Shown here: one piece after another, positions 1-10,500 of the stretch | Numbering within the stretch: the stretch's first letter is position 1 | Layout of the letters: each line of letters opens with the position of its first letter | From: CBDDCQ01 sp965226285 | GTDB taxonomy: Bacteria; Bacteroidota; Bacteroidia; Flavobacteriales; Ichthyobacteriaceae | Assembly: GCA_965226285.1 (NCBI GenBank) | Contig: CBDDCQ010000006.1 | Location: 496,001-560,000, forward strand | Length of the DNA stretch: 64,000 nt | Direction: 5' to 3' | Notes under the pieces: model-generated | What the model saw: the letters and a program-made list of their open reading frames with translations, nothing else | Databases searched by the model: none | Told to the model about the DNA's origin: nothing | Position numbers and translations under genes: made by a program

Positions 1-2456
1 ATGGTTCCCCAGCAGAGATAAGCAATGCAGCGTTATTGGGCGGTGTGAGAGGTACAAAAACAGGTTATCGTATCAAATCAGTACAGATTACAGATGATTC
101 AACAAGCAGTGGTGCGCGTGTTTCAGGAAGTGGTACTGCAGCTAAGATCGTCAGTTATAGCAAAGCCACTATCTTGACGTTGACGCTTGTACTTCAGCAC
201 GCTACCAAAGCAGAAAAAACCATAAGGGGTGCACAATTTGAAATTACAAAGATGATTTCTCCTACCAATTTAATTTGGGTAAAACAATTGAAGACTTATC
301 GTTCTGGTGAGGAGATAAGCAACGTTGAATTGTTGTCAGGTCTTGAAGGTTCAAAAGTAGGTTATCGGATTAAAAGTGTAGAGATTACGACTGATTCAGG
401 GGATAGTGGAGCAAGGGTTTCAGGGATTGGCAGAGCGGCTAAAATTACCAGTTATGGCAAACCTACTATCTTAACGTTGACACTTGTATTTGAACACGAT
501 ACAAAAGCAGACAAAACCATAACGGGTGCACAATTTGAACTTACCAGTGGAGATGTACCTTTAAGTTGGAGCAGACAAAGCAAGGTTTATGGTTCCCCAG
601 CAGAGATAAGCAATGCAGCGTTATTGGGCGGTGTGAGAGGTACAAAAACAGGTTATCGTATCAAATCAGTACAGATTACAGATGATTCAACAAGCAGTGG
701 TGCGCGTGTTTCAGGTAGTGGTACTGCAGCTAAGATCGTCAGTTATGGCAAAGCTACTATCTTGACCTTGACACTTGTACTTCAGCACGATACCAAAGCA
801 GAAAAAACGCTCAGTAATGCAGTGTTTGAAATTAGAAAGATGCCCGTACCGGTTGATTTGAGTTGGCGTAAACGAAGTAAGGTTTACAGCGTTAGAGGAG
901 AGATCAGCAATGGAGAATTATTAAGAGGTCTTAGTGGTACAAAAACAGGGTATCAAATAAAAACAGTAACCATAAGTGATGCAAGAGGTACAGGAGCAAG
1001 GGTTTTAGGTAACGGCACTTCAGCTAAGATCGTCAGTTATACCAAGGCAGGTACTTTGACCTTATCGATTGTATTTGAAAACGATACCAAGGAGGATAAA
1101 AACATCACTGGTGCGGAGTTTGAAATTACGAAGGGTTCAGCACCGCTTTTAACTTGGACGAAGCAAACGAAGCCGTTTAGCAGTGGTGGCGAAATTACCA
1201 ATACCAATCTATTAGCAGGCGTTACAGGAAGCAGTAAGACAGGCTACACCATTAAAACCGTTAACATTACCAATACAAACGGTACAGGTGCAAGGGTTTC
1301 AGGGAACGGTACAACAGCTAAAATTATGAGTTATAACAAAATTGGTACGCTTACGCTTACGATTGTTTTACAACACAATACTAAAGAAGATGTAACCCTT
1401 AGAAATGCAAAGTTTGAAATTACGAAGGGTTCAGCACCGCTTTTAACTTGGACGAAGCAAACGAAGCCGTTTAGCAGTGGTGGCGAAATTACGAATCCCG
1501 AGCTATTAGCAGGCGTTACGGGCAGTGGTAAGAATGGCTACACCATTAAAACCGTTACCATTACCAATAAAAACGGTACAAGTGCGAGGGTTTCAGGGAG
1601 CGGTACTTCAGCTAAAATTACGAGTTATAACAAAGCAGGTACGCTTACGCTTACGATTGTTTTACAACATGATACTAAAGAAGATGTAATCCTTAGAAAT
1701 GCGGCGTTTGAGATTACCAAAATGAATACAGAAAGTTTAAGTTGGACCAAGCAAACGAAGCCGTTTAGCAGTAGTGGCGAAATTACGAATCCCGAGCTAT
1801 TAGCAGGCGTTACGGGCAGTGGTAAGAATGGCTACACCATTAAAACCGTTACCATTACCAATAAAAACGGTACAAGTGCGAGGGTTTCAGGGAGCGGTAC
1901 TTCAGCTAAAATTACGAGTTATAACAAAGTAGGTACGCTTACCCTTACGATTGTTTTACAACACGATGCTAAAGACGATGTAACCCTTAGAAACGCAGAG
2001 TTTCATATTTATCGTGATATTTTTAAGATAAGTAGTAGTGGGGAAATAACACTTAAAACAAGCGTTAACAAAAATAGTTTAACAACAGTAACCATTCCCT
2101 ATATGATTAATGGTACCACCGTAACCAGTATTGGAACTGAGGCATTTCAGTATTGTGCATTCCTTACCAGTGTTACGATTCCTAATTCCGTAACTGATAT
2201 TGGAATGTCCTCATTTAATGCTTGTACCTCGCTCACCAGCATCAACATTCCTAATTCCGTAACCAGTATTGGATATATGGCATTTAGTAATTGTAGCTCC
2301 CTCACTACTATCAAACTGCCTCATTCCATAACCACTATTGGAAATGAGCCATTTACAGGTTGTAGCAAGCTCGCTACCATACAGGTACCTACAGCTATGT
2401 CTCGTTGGAAAGCTAACCTAAAAAAAGGTAATAGTGCATCAGTGGTGGGGTATTAA
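1..2456 (+). CDS. BspA-like repeat surface protein, 5' end outside window
   Basis: The reading frame is already open at base 3 and matches the middle of a repeat module (GSPAEISNAALLGG), so the gene starts upstream of the window; the ATG at 36 is internal. About seven modules of 90-95 residues follow one another, each opening with L-[ST]-W-x-K/R-Q-[ST]-K-x-[YF] and closing with F-E-[IL]-[TR]. They are followed by 4 leucine-rich repeats of the BspA/LRR_5 type (LTSVTIPNSVT-IG-xx-F-xx-C) at about 2122-2370 and a short cap ending in SVVGY. The modules look like beta-sandwich (Ig-like) adhesin units, but I cannot assign them to a named family. By analogy with the complete paralogues downstream it should be a surface lipoprotein. 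Role inferred: adhesion or host/particle contact. Confidence 0.85.
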   Translation, partial: GSPAEISNAALLGGVRGTKTGYRIKSVQITDDSTSSGARVSGSGTAAKIVSYSKATILTLTLVLQHATKAEKTIRGAQFEITKMISPTNLIWVKQLKTYRSGEEISNVELLSGLEGSKVGYRIKSVEITTDSGDSGARVSGIGRAAKITSYGKPTILTLTLVFEHDTKADKTITGAQFELTSGDVPLSWSRQSKVYGSPAEISNAALLGGVRGTKTGYRIKSVQITDDSTSSGARVSGSGTAAKIVSYGKATILTLTLVLQHDTKAEKTLSNAVFEIRKMPVPVDLSWRKRSKVYSVRGEISNGELLRGLSGTKTGYQIKTVTISDARGTGARVLGNGTSAKIVSYTKAGTLTLSIVFENDTKEDKNITGAEFEITKGSAPLLTWTKQTKPFSSGGEITNTNLLAGVTGSSKTGYTIKTVNITNTNGTGARVSGNGTTAKIMSYNKIGTLTLTIVLQHNTKEDVTLRNAKFEITKGSAPLLTWTKQTKPFSSGGEITNPELLAGVTGSGKNGYTIKTVTITNKNGTSARVSGSGTSAKITSYNKAGTLTLTIVLQHDTKEDVILRNAAFEITKMNTESLSWTKQTKPFSSSGEITNPELLAGVTGSGKNGYTIKTVTITNKNGTSARVSGSGTSAKITSYNKVGTLTLTIVLQHDAKDDVTLRNAEFHIYRDIFKISSSGEITLKTSVNKNSLTTVTIPYMINGTTVTSIGTEAFQYCAFLTSVTIPNSVTDIGMSSFNACTSLTSINIPNSVTSIGYMAFSNCSSLTTIKLPHSITTIGNEPFTGCSKLATIQVPTAMSRWKANLKKGNSASVVGY
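2122..2370 (+). repeat. LRR_5 (BspA) repeat array, about 4 units of 69 bp
   Basis: Consecutive 69-bp units encode 23-residue repeats with the pattern TSIG-xx-(A/S)F-xx-C-xxLT-x-I-x-(I/L)PNS(V/I). DNA identity between units is high in the invariant part, while the residues before the Cys vary. Confidence 0.85.
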
Positions 2457-2561
2457 GGTAAAACAATTACAAATTGTACAAGTCTTAAATTTGTAAAAGT
2501 AACTAAAGAAAAAGTAAAAATATTAGAAAAACAATTCAAAGAAGATAACAGTTATGTATAA
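2457..2561 (+). pseudogene. Vestigial LRR-protein C-terminus after the stop codon
   Basis: Directly after the TAA of the preceding gene, in the same frame, 34 sense codons encode a plausible LRR cap (TNCTSLKFVKVTKEKVKILE...) and end in a second TAA. It repeats almost unchanged at 4909-5013. It reads like an older C-terminus that was overtaken by an upstream stop, or the scar of a C-terminal exchange. Confidence 0.5.
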
Positions 2562-2654
2562 GTAATTGGTTATTAACAAAATAGTGCTATTGGTCACGCA
2601 TGCTCTTTTTTTCATAAATTATTTGAAGCATGTGTTCCCCTATTTATGGGGAGG

Positions 2655-2689
2655 GTAGGGACAAGTTTTAAAACTTGTCCCTACTTTTT
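2655..2689 (+). terminator. Intrinsic terminator of the first BspA gene
   Basis: A perfect 15-bp inverted repeat without spacer (arms GTAGGGACAAGTTTT and AAAACTTGTCCCTAC) is followed by five T. The same hairpin follows the pseudogene copy (5107) and, as a variant, the gene ending at 11226. Confidence 0.85.
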
Positions 2690-2880
2690 GCGTATTTAAT
2701 CCCCCTTTTTAAAGGGCTAAAATCCCCCTTTAAAAAGGGGGACTAAGAGGGGGTAACCGCAATTTTTTTTGAAATTTTACCAACGATGCCCCTAATAAAA
2801 TAATTTCTCTTTTGTACCTGTTTTGAGACTCAAAAAAAATTATTTTTTTGGCTCTTATTAATATTTTATCTATAAATTTA
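2690..2880 (+). repeat. Intergenic/promoter repeat upstream of a BspA copy
   Basis: A composite block with C-rich/G-rich runs that can pair (CCCCCTTTTTAAAG and CCCCCTTTAAAAAGGGGG, 2701-2740), then a stretch CCGCAATTTTTTTTGAAATT and, at 2821-2835, the perfect palindrome TTTTGAG-A-CTCAAAA, before the -7 box at 2873. Close copies lie at 5150-5296 and 7346-7490, so each BspA gene appears to have been duplicated together with its leader. Confidence 0.7.
2848..2880 (+). promoter_or_regulatory. Bacteroidota-type promoter for the 2918 pseudogene
   Basis: TTG at 2848-2850 and TAAATTTA (TAnnTTTG-like -7 box) at 2873-2880, spacing 22 nt, 37 nt before the start codon. Confidence 0.5.
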
Positions 2881-2917
2881 CATCGTACTTTTTGAAAATA
2901 AATATGAACATAAAAGA

Positions 2918-4908
2918 ATGAAATATTTTCTTAGTTTATTATTAATGATATGGTCTCTTACCATAATGACTAACTGTAGTAAAGTAGTTAAGGTTAAGCT
3001 GGATGTCGAGAGCAAAGAGGCATCAATCATCTCCTTTCAATTAGGCACTTATAAAGGGAAGTTAAACGGCACCTCATTATTAATAGAGTTACCCTACGTA
3101 GCAAATATAAGTTCTTTATTGGCAAAGGTGAAGTTATCGGAAAAGGCGACGATCAAACCCGATCCAAAGACAGTGAGAGATTGGAGCACTCCAGTATTCT
3201 TTACGGTAACCGCAGAAAATGGAAAAGATAGCAAGAAATATAAGGTAGAGGTAAAGATCTTACCTGCGGTATTGACCTTTCAAAAACTGACAAAAAAATA
3301 TACAAAAGGCGGACATTTGGATGCTACAGAAATTCTAAATCATGTAAAAGGTGAAAAGGCAAGCTATACTTTAAAAGAGATCACAAATCTGAATCCTAAT
3401 GATATAGTAAAAGTCAATGGAGTTGCACCAAATCTAAGGTTAGAATTTAATCGTCTTGGGGTTTTTACGGCTTTGTTGCGCTTAAAACATAATGTTACAT
3501 CGGATTTGGATGTAACGATAAGTAATGCAGCGTTTGAAATTACGAAGGCGTCAGCACCAAGTTTAAGTTGGACCAAGCAAACGAAGGCGTTTAGCAGTGG
3601 TGGCGAAATTACCAATGCCCGATCTATTAGCAGGCGTTACGGGCAGTGGTAAGACATGGATACACCATTAAAACCGTTACCATTACCAGTGCAGGCGTTA
3701 CGGGTGCCACCGTTTCAGGAAGCGGTACTTCAGCTAAAATTACGAGTTATACCAAAGTGGGTACGCTTACGCTTACCCTTGTGTTAGAGCATAATACTAA
3801 AGATGATGTAACCATTACAGGTGCACAGTTTCATATTTATAGAGATATTTTTACGATAAGTAGTAGTGGAGAAATAACACTTAAAACAGGCGTTGACAAA
3901 AAAAGTTTAACAACAGTAACCATTCCTTATACGATTAGTGGTACCACCGTAACCAGTATTGGAGTAGCCACATTTAAAGATTGTACTTCACTTACCAGTG
4001 TTACGATTCCTAGTTCCGTAACCAGTATTGGATATGAGGCATTTTATAATTGTAATAAACTCACCCGTATTACGATTCCTAATTCTGTAAAAAGTATTGG
4101 AAATCGGGCATTTCTTTTATGTATTTCACTTACCAGTATTACGATTCCTAATTCCGTAACCAGTATTGGAATAGGGGCATTTTATTATTGTAGTTCACTT
4201 ACCAGTATTACGATTGGTAATTCCGTAACCAGTATTGGATTAAGGACATTTCAGTTTTGTACTTCACTTACCAGTGTTACGATTCCTAATTCCGTAACCA
4301 GTATTGGAAGGTATGCATTTAATAATTGTATTTCACTTACCCGTATTACGATTCCTAATTCCGTAACCAGTATTGGACGTTTGGCATTTTATAATTGTAT
4401 TTCACTTACCCGTATTACGATTCCTAATTCCGTAACCAGTATTGGATATGAGGTATTTGCTAGTTGCACTTCACTTAACAGTATTACGATTGGTAATTCC
4501 GTAACCAGTATTCGATATAAGGCATTTTATAATTGTACTTCACTTACCAGTATTACGATGGGTAATTCCGTAACCAGTATTGGAATACGGGCATTTTATA
4601 AATGTAGCAAACTTACCAGTATTACGATTCCTAATTCCGTAACAATGATTGGAGATGAGGCATTTTATGAATGTACTTCACTTGCCAGTATTACGATGGG
4701 TAATTCTGTAACCAGTATTGGAATGTAGATGTTTGTAAATTGTAGCTCCCTCATTACCATCAAACTGCCTAATTCCATAACAACTATTGGAGATAGTCCA
4801 TTTACAGGTTGTAGCAAGCTCACTACCATACAGGTACCTACAGCTAAAGTGTCTGGTTGGGAAGCGAACCTAAAAAAAGGTAATACTGCATCAGTGGTGG
4901 GGTATTAA
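2918..4908 (+). pseudogene. BspA-like surface lipoprotein, broken by two +1 shifts and a TAG
   Basis: The start encodes a signal peptide with a lipobox Cys at residue 20 (TIMTNCSK), the N-terminal beta domain, two ~95-residue modules and 13 or so LRR units, as in the intact gene at 5350. Compared base by base with 5350-7284, one extra base lies near 3618-3620 (aatgcccgatc against aatgcccatc) and another near 3654 (aagacatgga against aagaatgga), moving the frame by +2. Translation from the start therefore ends at 3652. The rest is open from 3646 to 4728, where TAG replaces the TCG (Ser) found in the paralogues. The frame then continues to the normal SVVGY end and TAA at 4906-4908. Sequencing error could explain the two indels; the TAG is a plain substitution. 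Confidence 0.8.
3943..4848 (+). repeat. LRR_5 (BspA) repeat array, about 13 units of 69 bp
   Basis: Units of 69 bp, strongly conserved at the DNA level around the segment encoding ITIPNSVTSIG; the Pro/Gly alternation (IPNS or IGNS or MGNS) and the four residues around the Phe are the variable sites. Confidence 0.85.
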
Positions 4909-5013
4909 GGTAAAACAATTACAAATTGTATAAGTCTTAAATTTGTAAAAGTAACTAAAGAAAAAGTAAAAATATTAGAAAAACAATTCAAAGAAGATAA
5001 CAGTTATGTATAA
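4909..5013 (+). pseudogene. Second copy of the vestigial LRR C-terminus
   Basis: In-frame continuation after the TAA at 4906-4908, nearly identical to 2457-2561 (34 codons, ending TAA at 5011-5013). Confidence 0.5.
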
Positions 5014-5106
5014 GTAATTGGTTATTAACAAAATAGTGCTATTGGTCACACATGCTCTTTTTTTCATAAATTATTTGAAGCATGTGCTCCCCTATTTATG
5101 GGGAGG

Positions 5107-5142
5107 GTAGGGACAAGTTTTAAAACTTGTCCCTACTTTTTT
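5107..5142 (+). terminator. Intrinsic terminator after the BspA pseudogene
   Basis: Perfect 15-bp inverted repeat at 5107-5136 followed by six T, same sequence as at 2655. Confidence 0.85.
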
Positions 5143-5149
5143 GCGTATT

Positions 5150-5296
5150 TAATCCCCCTTTAAAGAGGGGGGTGCCCGCAATTTTTTTTGAAATTTTACC
5201 AACGATGCCCCTAATAAAATAATTTCTCTCTATACCTGTTTTGAGACTCAAAAAAAAATTTTTTTGATATATTATATAATTTTTTATATAAATTTG
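5150..5296 (+). repeat. Intergenic/promoter repeat upstream of the 5350 gene
   Basis: Shortened copy of the 2690-2880 block: C-run/G-run pair, CCGCAATTTTTTTTGAAATT, the TTTTGAG-A-CTCAAAA palindrome at 5239-5253, TTG at 5264-5266 and the -7 box TAAATTTG at 5289-5296. Confidence 0.7.
5264..5296 (+). promoter_or_regulatory. Promoter of the 5350 BspA-like gene
   Basis: TTG (5264-5266), 22-nt spacer, consensus -7 box TAAATTTG (5289-5296), 53 nt before the ATG. Confidence 0.55.
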
Positions 5297-5349
5297 AGCC
5301 GACTAATTAATCATTAATAATTTATCATTAATCATTACTAAAATATAAA

Positions 5350-7284
5350 ATGAAAATTATAAAAATAAAGAATAGATATTTTCTTAGTTTATTATTAATG
5401 ATATTGTCTCTTACCATAATGACTAACTGTAGTAAAATAGTTAAGCTGGATGTGAAGAGCAAAGAGGCATCAATCATCTCCTTTGAATTAGGCACTTATA
5501 AAGGGAAGATAAACGGCACCTCCTTCATTATAGAGTTACCCTACGGACTGGATATAAGTTCTTTATCGGCAAAGGTAAAGTTATCGGAAAAGGCAACGAT
5601 CAAACCCAACCCAAAGACAGTGAAAGATTGGAGCACTCCAGTATGGTTTACAGTAACCGCAGAAAATGGAAAAGATAGCAAGAAATATAAGGTAGAGGTA
5701 AAGATCTTACCTGCGGTATTGACCTTTCAAAAACTGACAAAAAAATATACAAAAGGCGGACATTTGGATGCTACAGAAATTCTAAATCATGTAAAAGGTG
5801 AAAAGTCAAGCTATACTTTAAAAGAGATCACAAATCTGAATCCTAATGATATAGTAAAGGTCAATGGAATTGCACCAAATCTAAGGTTAGAATTTAATCG
5901 TCTCGGGGTTTTTACGGCTTTGTTGCGCTTAAAACATAATGTTACATCGGATTTGGATGTAACGATAAGTAATGCAGCGTTTGAAATTACTAGGGGTTCA
6001 GCACCAAGTTTAAGTTGGACCAAGCAAACGAAGGCGTTTAGCAGTGGTGGCGAAATTACCAATGCCCATCTATTAGCAGGCGTTACGGGCAGTGGTAAGA
6101 ATGGATACACCATTAAAGCCGTTACCATTACCAGTGCAGACGGTACAGGTGCCACCGTTTCAGGAAGCGGTACTTCAGCTAAAATTACGAGTTATACCAA
6201 AATTGGTACGCTTACCCTTACGATTGTTTTACAACACGATACTAAAGATGATGTAACCATTACAGGCGCAACCTTTGAAATTTATCTTGATATTTTTACG
6301 ATAAGTAGTGGTGGGGAAGTAACACTTAAAATAGGCGTTGACAAAAATAGTTTAACAACAGTAACCATTCCTTATATGATTGATGGTAGTACCGTAACCA
6401 GTATTGCACGTAATGCATTTTCTAGTTGTAGTTCACTTACCAGTGTTACGATTCCTAATTCCGTAACCAGTATTGGATATGGGGCATTTAATGATTGTAT
6501 TTCACTTACCCGTATTACGATTCCTAATTCCGTAACCAGTATTGGACATGGGGCATTTTATCATTGTGCTTCACTTACCAGTATTACGATTGGTAATTCC
6601 GTAACCAGTATTGGAGGTTCTGCATTTACTCGTTGTACTTCACTTACCAGTATTACGATTCCTAATTCCGTAACCAGTATTGGACGTTACGTATTTTCTA
6701 GTTGTCGTTCACTTACCAGTATTATGATTGGTAATTCCGTAACCAGTATTGGACGTTTGGCATTTTATCATTGTAGTTCACTTACCCGTATTACGATTCC
6801 TAATTCCGTAAAGAGTATTGGAAATCAGGCATTTTTTGATTGTCATTCACTTACCAGTATTACGATGGGTAATTCCGTAACCAGTATTGGATATGGGGCA
6901 TTTTCTTATTGTATTTCACTTACCAGTATTACGATGGGTAATTCCGTAACCAGTATTGGATTAAGGGCATTTTCTTATTGTAGTTCACTTACCAGTATTA
7001 CGATGGGTAATTCCGTAACCAGTATTGGAGATTTGGCATTTTATAAATGTAGCAAACTTACCAGTATTACGATTGGTAATTCTGTAACCAGTGTTGGAAA
7101 TCAGGCATTTTATGAATGTACTTCACTTATCAGTATTACGATTCCTAATTCCGTAACAACCATTGGAACTGAGCCATTTAAAGGTTGTATCAAGCTCACT
7201 ACCATACGGGTACCTAGTGCAAAAGTGGCTACTTGGCAAGCTAACCTAAAAAAAGGTAATACTGCTAACGTAGTGGGGTATTAA
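5350..7284 (+). CDS. BspA-like surface lipoprotein, LRR-rich form
   Basis: A 644-residue intact paralogue. Residues 1-27 form a lipoprotein signal peptide (Cys27 in MTNCSK). Residues ~33-115 are a beta domain resembling the DUF5018-type N-terminal domain of Bacteroidota lipoproteins (ASIISFELGTYKGKINGT ... YKVEV). Two ~95-residue modules follow (~116-305), one opening LTFQKLTKKYTKGG and one LSWTKQTKAFSSGG. Residues ~345-610 hold twelve 23-residue LRR_5 units, then a cap ending in VVGY. It has few Ig-like modules and many LRRs, the reverse of the 7543 and 11789 paralogues. Export: inner membrane by the lipoprotein signal peptidase, then probably to the outer surface. The ligand is unknown. Confidence 0.88.
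   Translation: MKIIKIKNRYFLSLLLMILSLTIMTNCSKIVKLDVKSKEASIISFELGTYKGKINGTSFIIELPYGLDISSLSAKVKLSEKATIKPNPKTVKDWSTPVWFTVTAENGKDSKKYKVEVKILPAVLTFQKLTKKYTKGGHLDATEILNHVKGEKSSYTLKEITNLNPNDIVKVNGIAPNLRLEFNRLGVFTALLRLKHNVTSDLDVTISNAAFEITRGSAPSLSWTKQTKAFSSGGEITNAHLLAGVTGSGKNGYTIKAVTITSADGTGATVSGSGTSAKITSYTKIGTLTLTIVLQHDTKDDVTITGATFEIYLDIFTISSGGEVTLKIGVDKNSLTTVTIPYMIDGSTVTSIARNAFSSCSSLTSVTIPNSVTSIGYGAFNDCISLTRITIPNSVTSIGHGAFYHCASLTSITIGNSVTSIGGSAFTRCTSLTSITIPNSVTSIGRYVFSSCRSLTSIMIGNSVTSIGRLAFYHCSSLTRITIPNSVKSIGNQAFFDCHSLTSITMGNSVTSIGYGAFSYCISLTSITMGNSVTSIGLRAFSYCSSLTSITMGNSVTSIGDLAFYKCSKLTSITIGNSVTSVGNQAFYECTSLISITIPNSVTTIGTEPFKGCIKLTTIRVPSAKVATWQANLKKGNTANVVGY
6391..7190 (+). repeat. LRR_5 (BspA) repeat array, 12 units of 69 bp
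   Basis: Twelve in-frame 69-bp units counted by their single Cys. Invariant parts are almost identical between units at third codon positions too, which suggests recent unit duplication or gene conversion. Confidence 0.88.
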
Positions 7285-7323
7285 GGTAAATTAAAGTGAT
7301 GTTCATCATGGTATCAAAGGCAA

Positions 7324-7346
7324 GTAGGGACCTGTCCCTACTTTTT
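7324..7346 (+). terminator. Intrinsic terminator after the 5350 gene
   Basis: Short hairpin GTAGGGAC-CT-GTCCCTAC (7324-7341) followed by five T; a shortened relative of the 2655 terminator. Confidence 0.7.
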
Positions 7347-7490
7347 AACCCCCTTTTTAAAGGGGGGTGCCCGCAATTTTTTTTGAAATTTTCCCAAAAA
7401 TGTCTCTACTAAAACAATTTCTCTCTATACCTGTTTTTGACAAAAAATAATTTTTTTGATTATTATTAAATATTTTACTTATAATTTCGT
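7346..7490 (+). repeat. Degenerate intergenic/promoter repeat upstream of 7543
   Basis: Third copy of the BspA leader block. The palindrome is decayed (TTTTTGACAAAAAA at 7434-7446) and the -7 region reads TATAATTTCG, off consensus. Confidence 0.6.
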
Positions 7491-7535
7491 TAAGAGTATT
7501 GATAATGTATTCAGTAAATAAGTATAATTTAATTT

Positions 7536-7563
7536 AAAAAACATGAAAAACATGAAAAACATG
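7536..7563 (+). repeat. Triple 9-bp repeat carrying three in-frame ATGs
   Basis: AAAAACATG occurs three times head to tail, giving in-frame start codons at 7543, 7552 and 7561. A change in copy number would keep the frame but alter the N-terminus and the start-codon context. Confidence 0.7.
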
Positions 7564-10500
7564 AAGGTCATAAAGGTAAAAAGTATCTATTTTTTTAATT
7601 TATTAGCATTAGTATTTTTGATTAGTCAACTGATCCAATGTAGTAAAGATCAAGAAGATAATACGGTTTTGAAAAAGAGCAAAGAGGCATCCATAATCTC
7701 CTTTGAATTAGGCACTTATAAAGGGAAGTTAAACGGCACCTCTTTATCGATAGAGGTACCCTACGCAGCAGATATAAGTTCTTTATCGGCAAAGGTAAAG
7801 TTATCGGCAAAGGCAACGATCAAACCCGACCCAAAGACAGTGAAAGATTGGAGTGCTCCAGTATCGTTTACGGTAACGGCAGAAAATGGAAATAGCAATA
7901 AATATAAGGTAGAGGTAAAAGTATTACCTGCGGTATTGACTTTTGAAAAACTGACAAAAGAATATACAAAAGATGGGCATTTGAATGCTACAGAAATTCT
8001 AAAGCATGTAAAAGGTGAAAAGGATGGCTATACTTTAAAAGAGATCACAAGTCTGAGTCCTAATGATGTAGTAAAAGTTAATGGAAGTGCACCAAATCTA
8101 AGGTTAGAATTTAATCGTGTGGGGGTTTTTACGGCTTTGTTGCGCTTAAAACATAATTCCACATCAGATTTGGATGTGACGATAAGTAATGCGGAGTTTG
8201 AAATTACAAAGGGTGTTGCTCTATCGGATTTAAGCTGGAGAAAACAAAGCAAGGTTTATCGTTTGGGAGAAGAGATCAGCAATGGGGAGTTATTAGCAGG
8301 TCTTAGCAGAACAAAAACAGGCTATACCATTAAAACAGTAAGCATCAGTAATGCAGGAGGCACAGGTGCAAGGGTTTCAGGTAGTGGCACTGCAGCTAAG
8401 ATCGTTGGTTATACCCGGCCGGGTAAATTGACGTTATCACTTGTATTTGAACACGCTACCAAAGCAGATAAAACCATAAGGGGTGCAGCATTTGAACTTA
8501 CCAATAGAGCTGTATCAGAAGATTTAAGATTGCGTAAACAAAGCAAGGTTTATGGTTCGGGCTCGGAGATAAGCAACGTTGAATTATTAGGTCTATTGGT
8601 TTCAAAAAAGGGCTATCGTATCAAATCAGTACAGATTACCAGTGATTCAGGGGGCAGTGGTGCAAGGGTTTCAGGAAGTGGTATTGGTGCTAAGATCGTT
8701 GGTTACGGCAAAGCCACTATCTTAACGTTGACGCTTGTATTTGAACACGATACGAAAGCAGATAAAACCATAAGGGGTGCACAATTTGAAATTACAAAGA
8801 TGATGGCACCTACCAATTTAACTTGGGTAAAACAATTGAAGACTTATCGTTCTGGTCAGGAGATAAGCAACGTTGAATTATTGTCAGGTCTTGAAGGTTC
8901 AAAAGTAGGTTATCGTATGAAAACCGTACAGATTACGAGTGATTCCTCAGGTAGTGGTGCAAGGGTTTCAGGTAGTGGTACTGCAGCTAAGATCGTCAGT
9001 TATGGCAAACCTACTATCTTGACGTTGACACTTGTATTTGAACATGATACAAAAGCAGACAAAACGTTCAGTAATGCAAAATTTGAACTTACCAGTGGAG
9101 TTGTATCTGTACCTTTAAGTTGGAGCAGACAAAGCAAGGTTTATGGTTCCCCAGCAGAGATAAGCAATGCAGCGTTATTGGGCGGTGTGCGAGGTACAAA
9201 AACAGGTTATCGTATCAAATCAGTACAGATTACCAGTGATTCAAGGGGCAGTGGTGCGCGTGTTTCAGGTAGTGGTACTGCAGCTAAGATCGTCGGTTAT
9301 GGCAAAGCCACTATCTTGACGTTGACGCTTGTACTTCAGCACGATACCAAAGCAGAAAAAACGCTCAGTAATGTAGCGTTTGAAATTAGGAAGATGCCTG
9401 TACCGGTTGATTTGAGTTGGCGTAAACAAAGTAAGGTTTATCGTTCTTCAGGAGAGATAAGCAATGCAGAATTATTAAGGGGTCTTAGCGGTACAAAAAC
9501 AGGCTATCGAGTGAAAACATTAACCATCAGTGATTCAAGAGGTACAGGAGCAAGGGTTTTAGGTAATGGCATTTCAGCTAAGATCGTTGGTTATACCAAG
9601 GCGGGTACCTTGACTTTATCGATTGTATTTGAACACGATACCAAGGAGGATAAAAACATCACTGGTGCGGCGTTTGAAATTACGAAGGCATCAGCACCGC
9701 GTTTAAGTTGGACCAAGCAAAGTAAAGCGTTTAACAGCGGTGGCGAAATTACCAATACCCATCTATTAGCAGGCGTTACAGGAAGCGGTAAGAATGGATA
9801 CACCATTAAAGCCGTTAACATTACCAATACAAACGGTACAGGTGCAAGGGTTTCACGCAGCGGCAGGACTACTAAAATTACGAGTTATACCAAAGCGGGT
9901 ACGTTTACGCTCACCCTTGTGTTAGCACACGATACTAAAGACGATGTGACCCTTAGAAACGCACAGTTTGAAATTACGAAGGCGTCAGCACCGCGTTTAA
10001 GTTGGACCAAGCAAACGAAGGCGTTTAGCAGTGGTGGCGAAATTACCAATACCAATCTATTAGCAGGCGTTACGGGCAGTGGTAAGAATGGATACACGAT
10101 TAAAACCGTTACCATTACCAATACAAACGGTACAAGTGCAAGGGTTTCAGGGAGCGGCAGGGCTGCTAAAATTACGAGTTATCACAAAGTAGGTACGCTT
10201 ACGCTCACCCTTGTGTTAGTACACGATGCTAAACACGATGTAACCCTTAGAAATGCAAAGTTTGAAATTGCGAAGGTGTCAGCACCGCGTTTAAGTTGGA
10301 CCAAGCAAACGAAGGCGTTTAGCAGTGGTGGCGAAATTACCAATGCCGATCTATTGACAGGCGTTACAGGAACAAGCAGTGATAAGGCAGGATACACGAT
10401 TAAAACCGTTACCATTACCAATAAGAACGGTACAAGTGCGATTGTTTCAGGGAGCGGTACTTCAGCTAAAATTACGAGTTATACCAAAGCGGGTACGCTT

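Noticed and set aside
6391..7190. Regular 69-bp direct repeats that could be taken for a CRISPR array
   Set aside because: The repeats are in-frame LRR codons without distinct spacers, the period equals 23 codons, and no cas genes are near.
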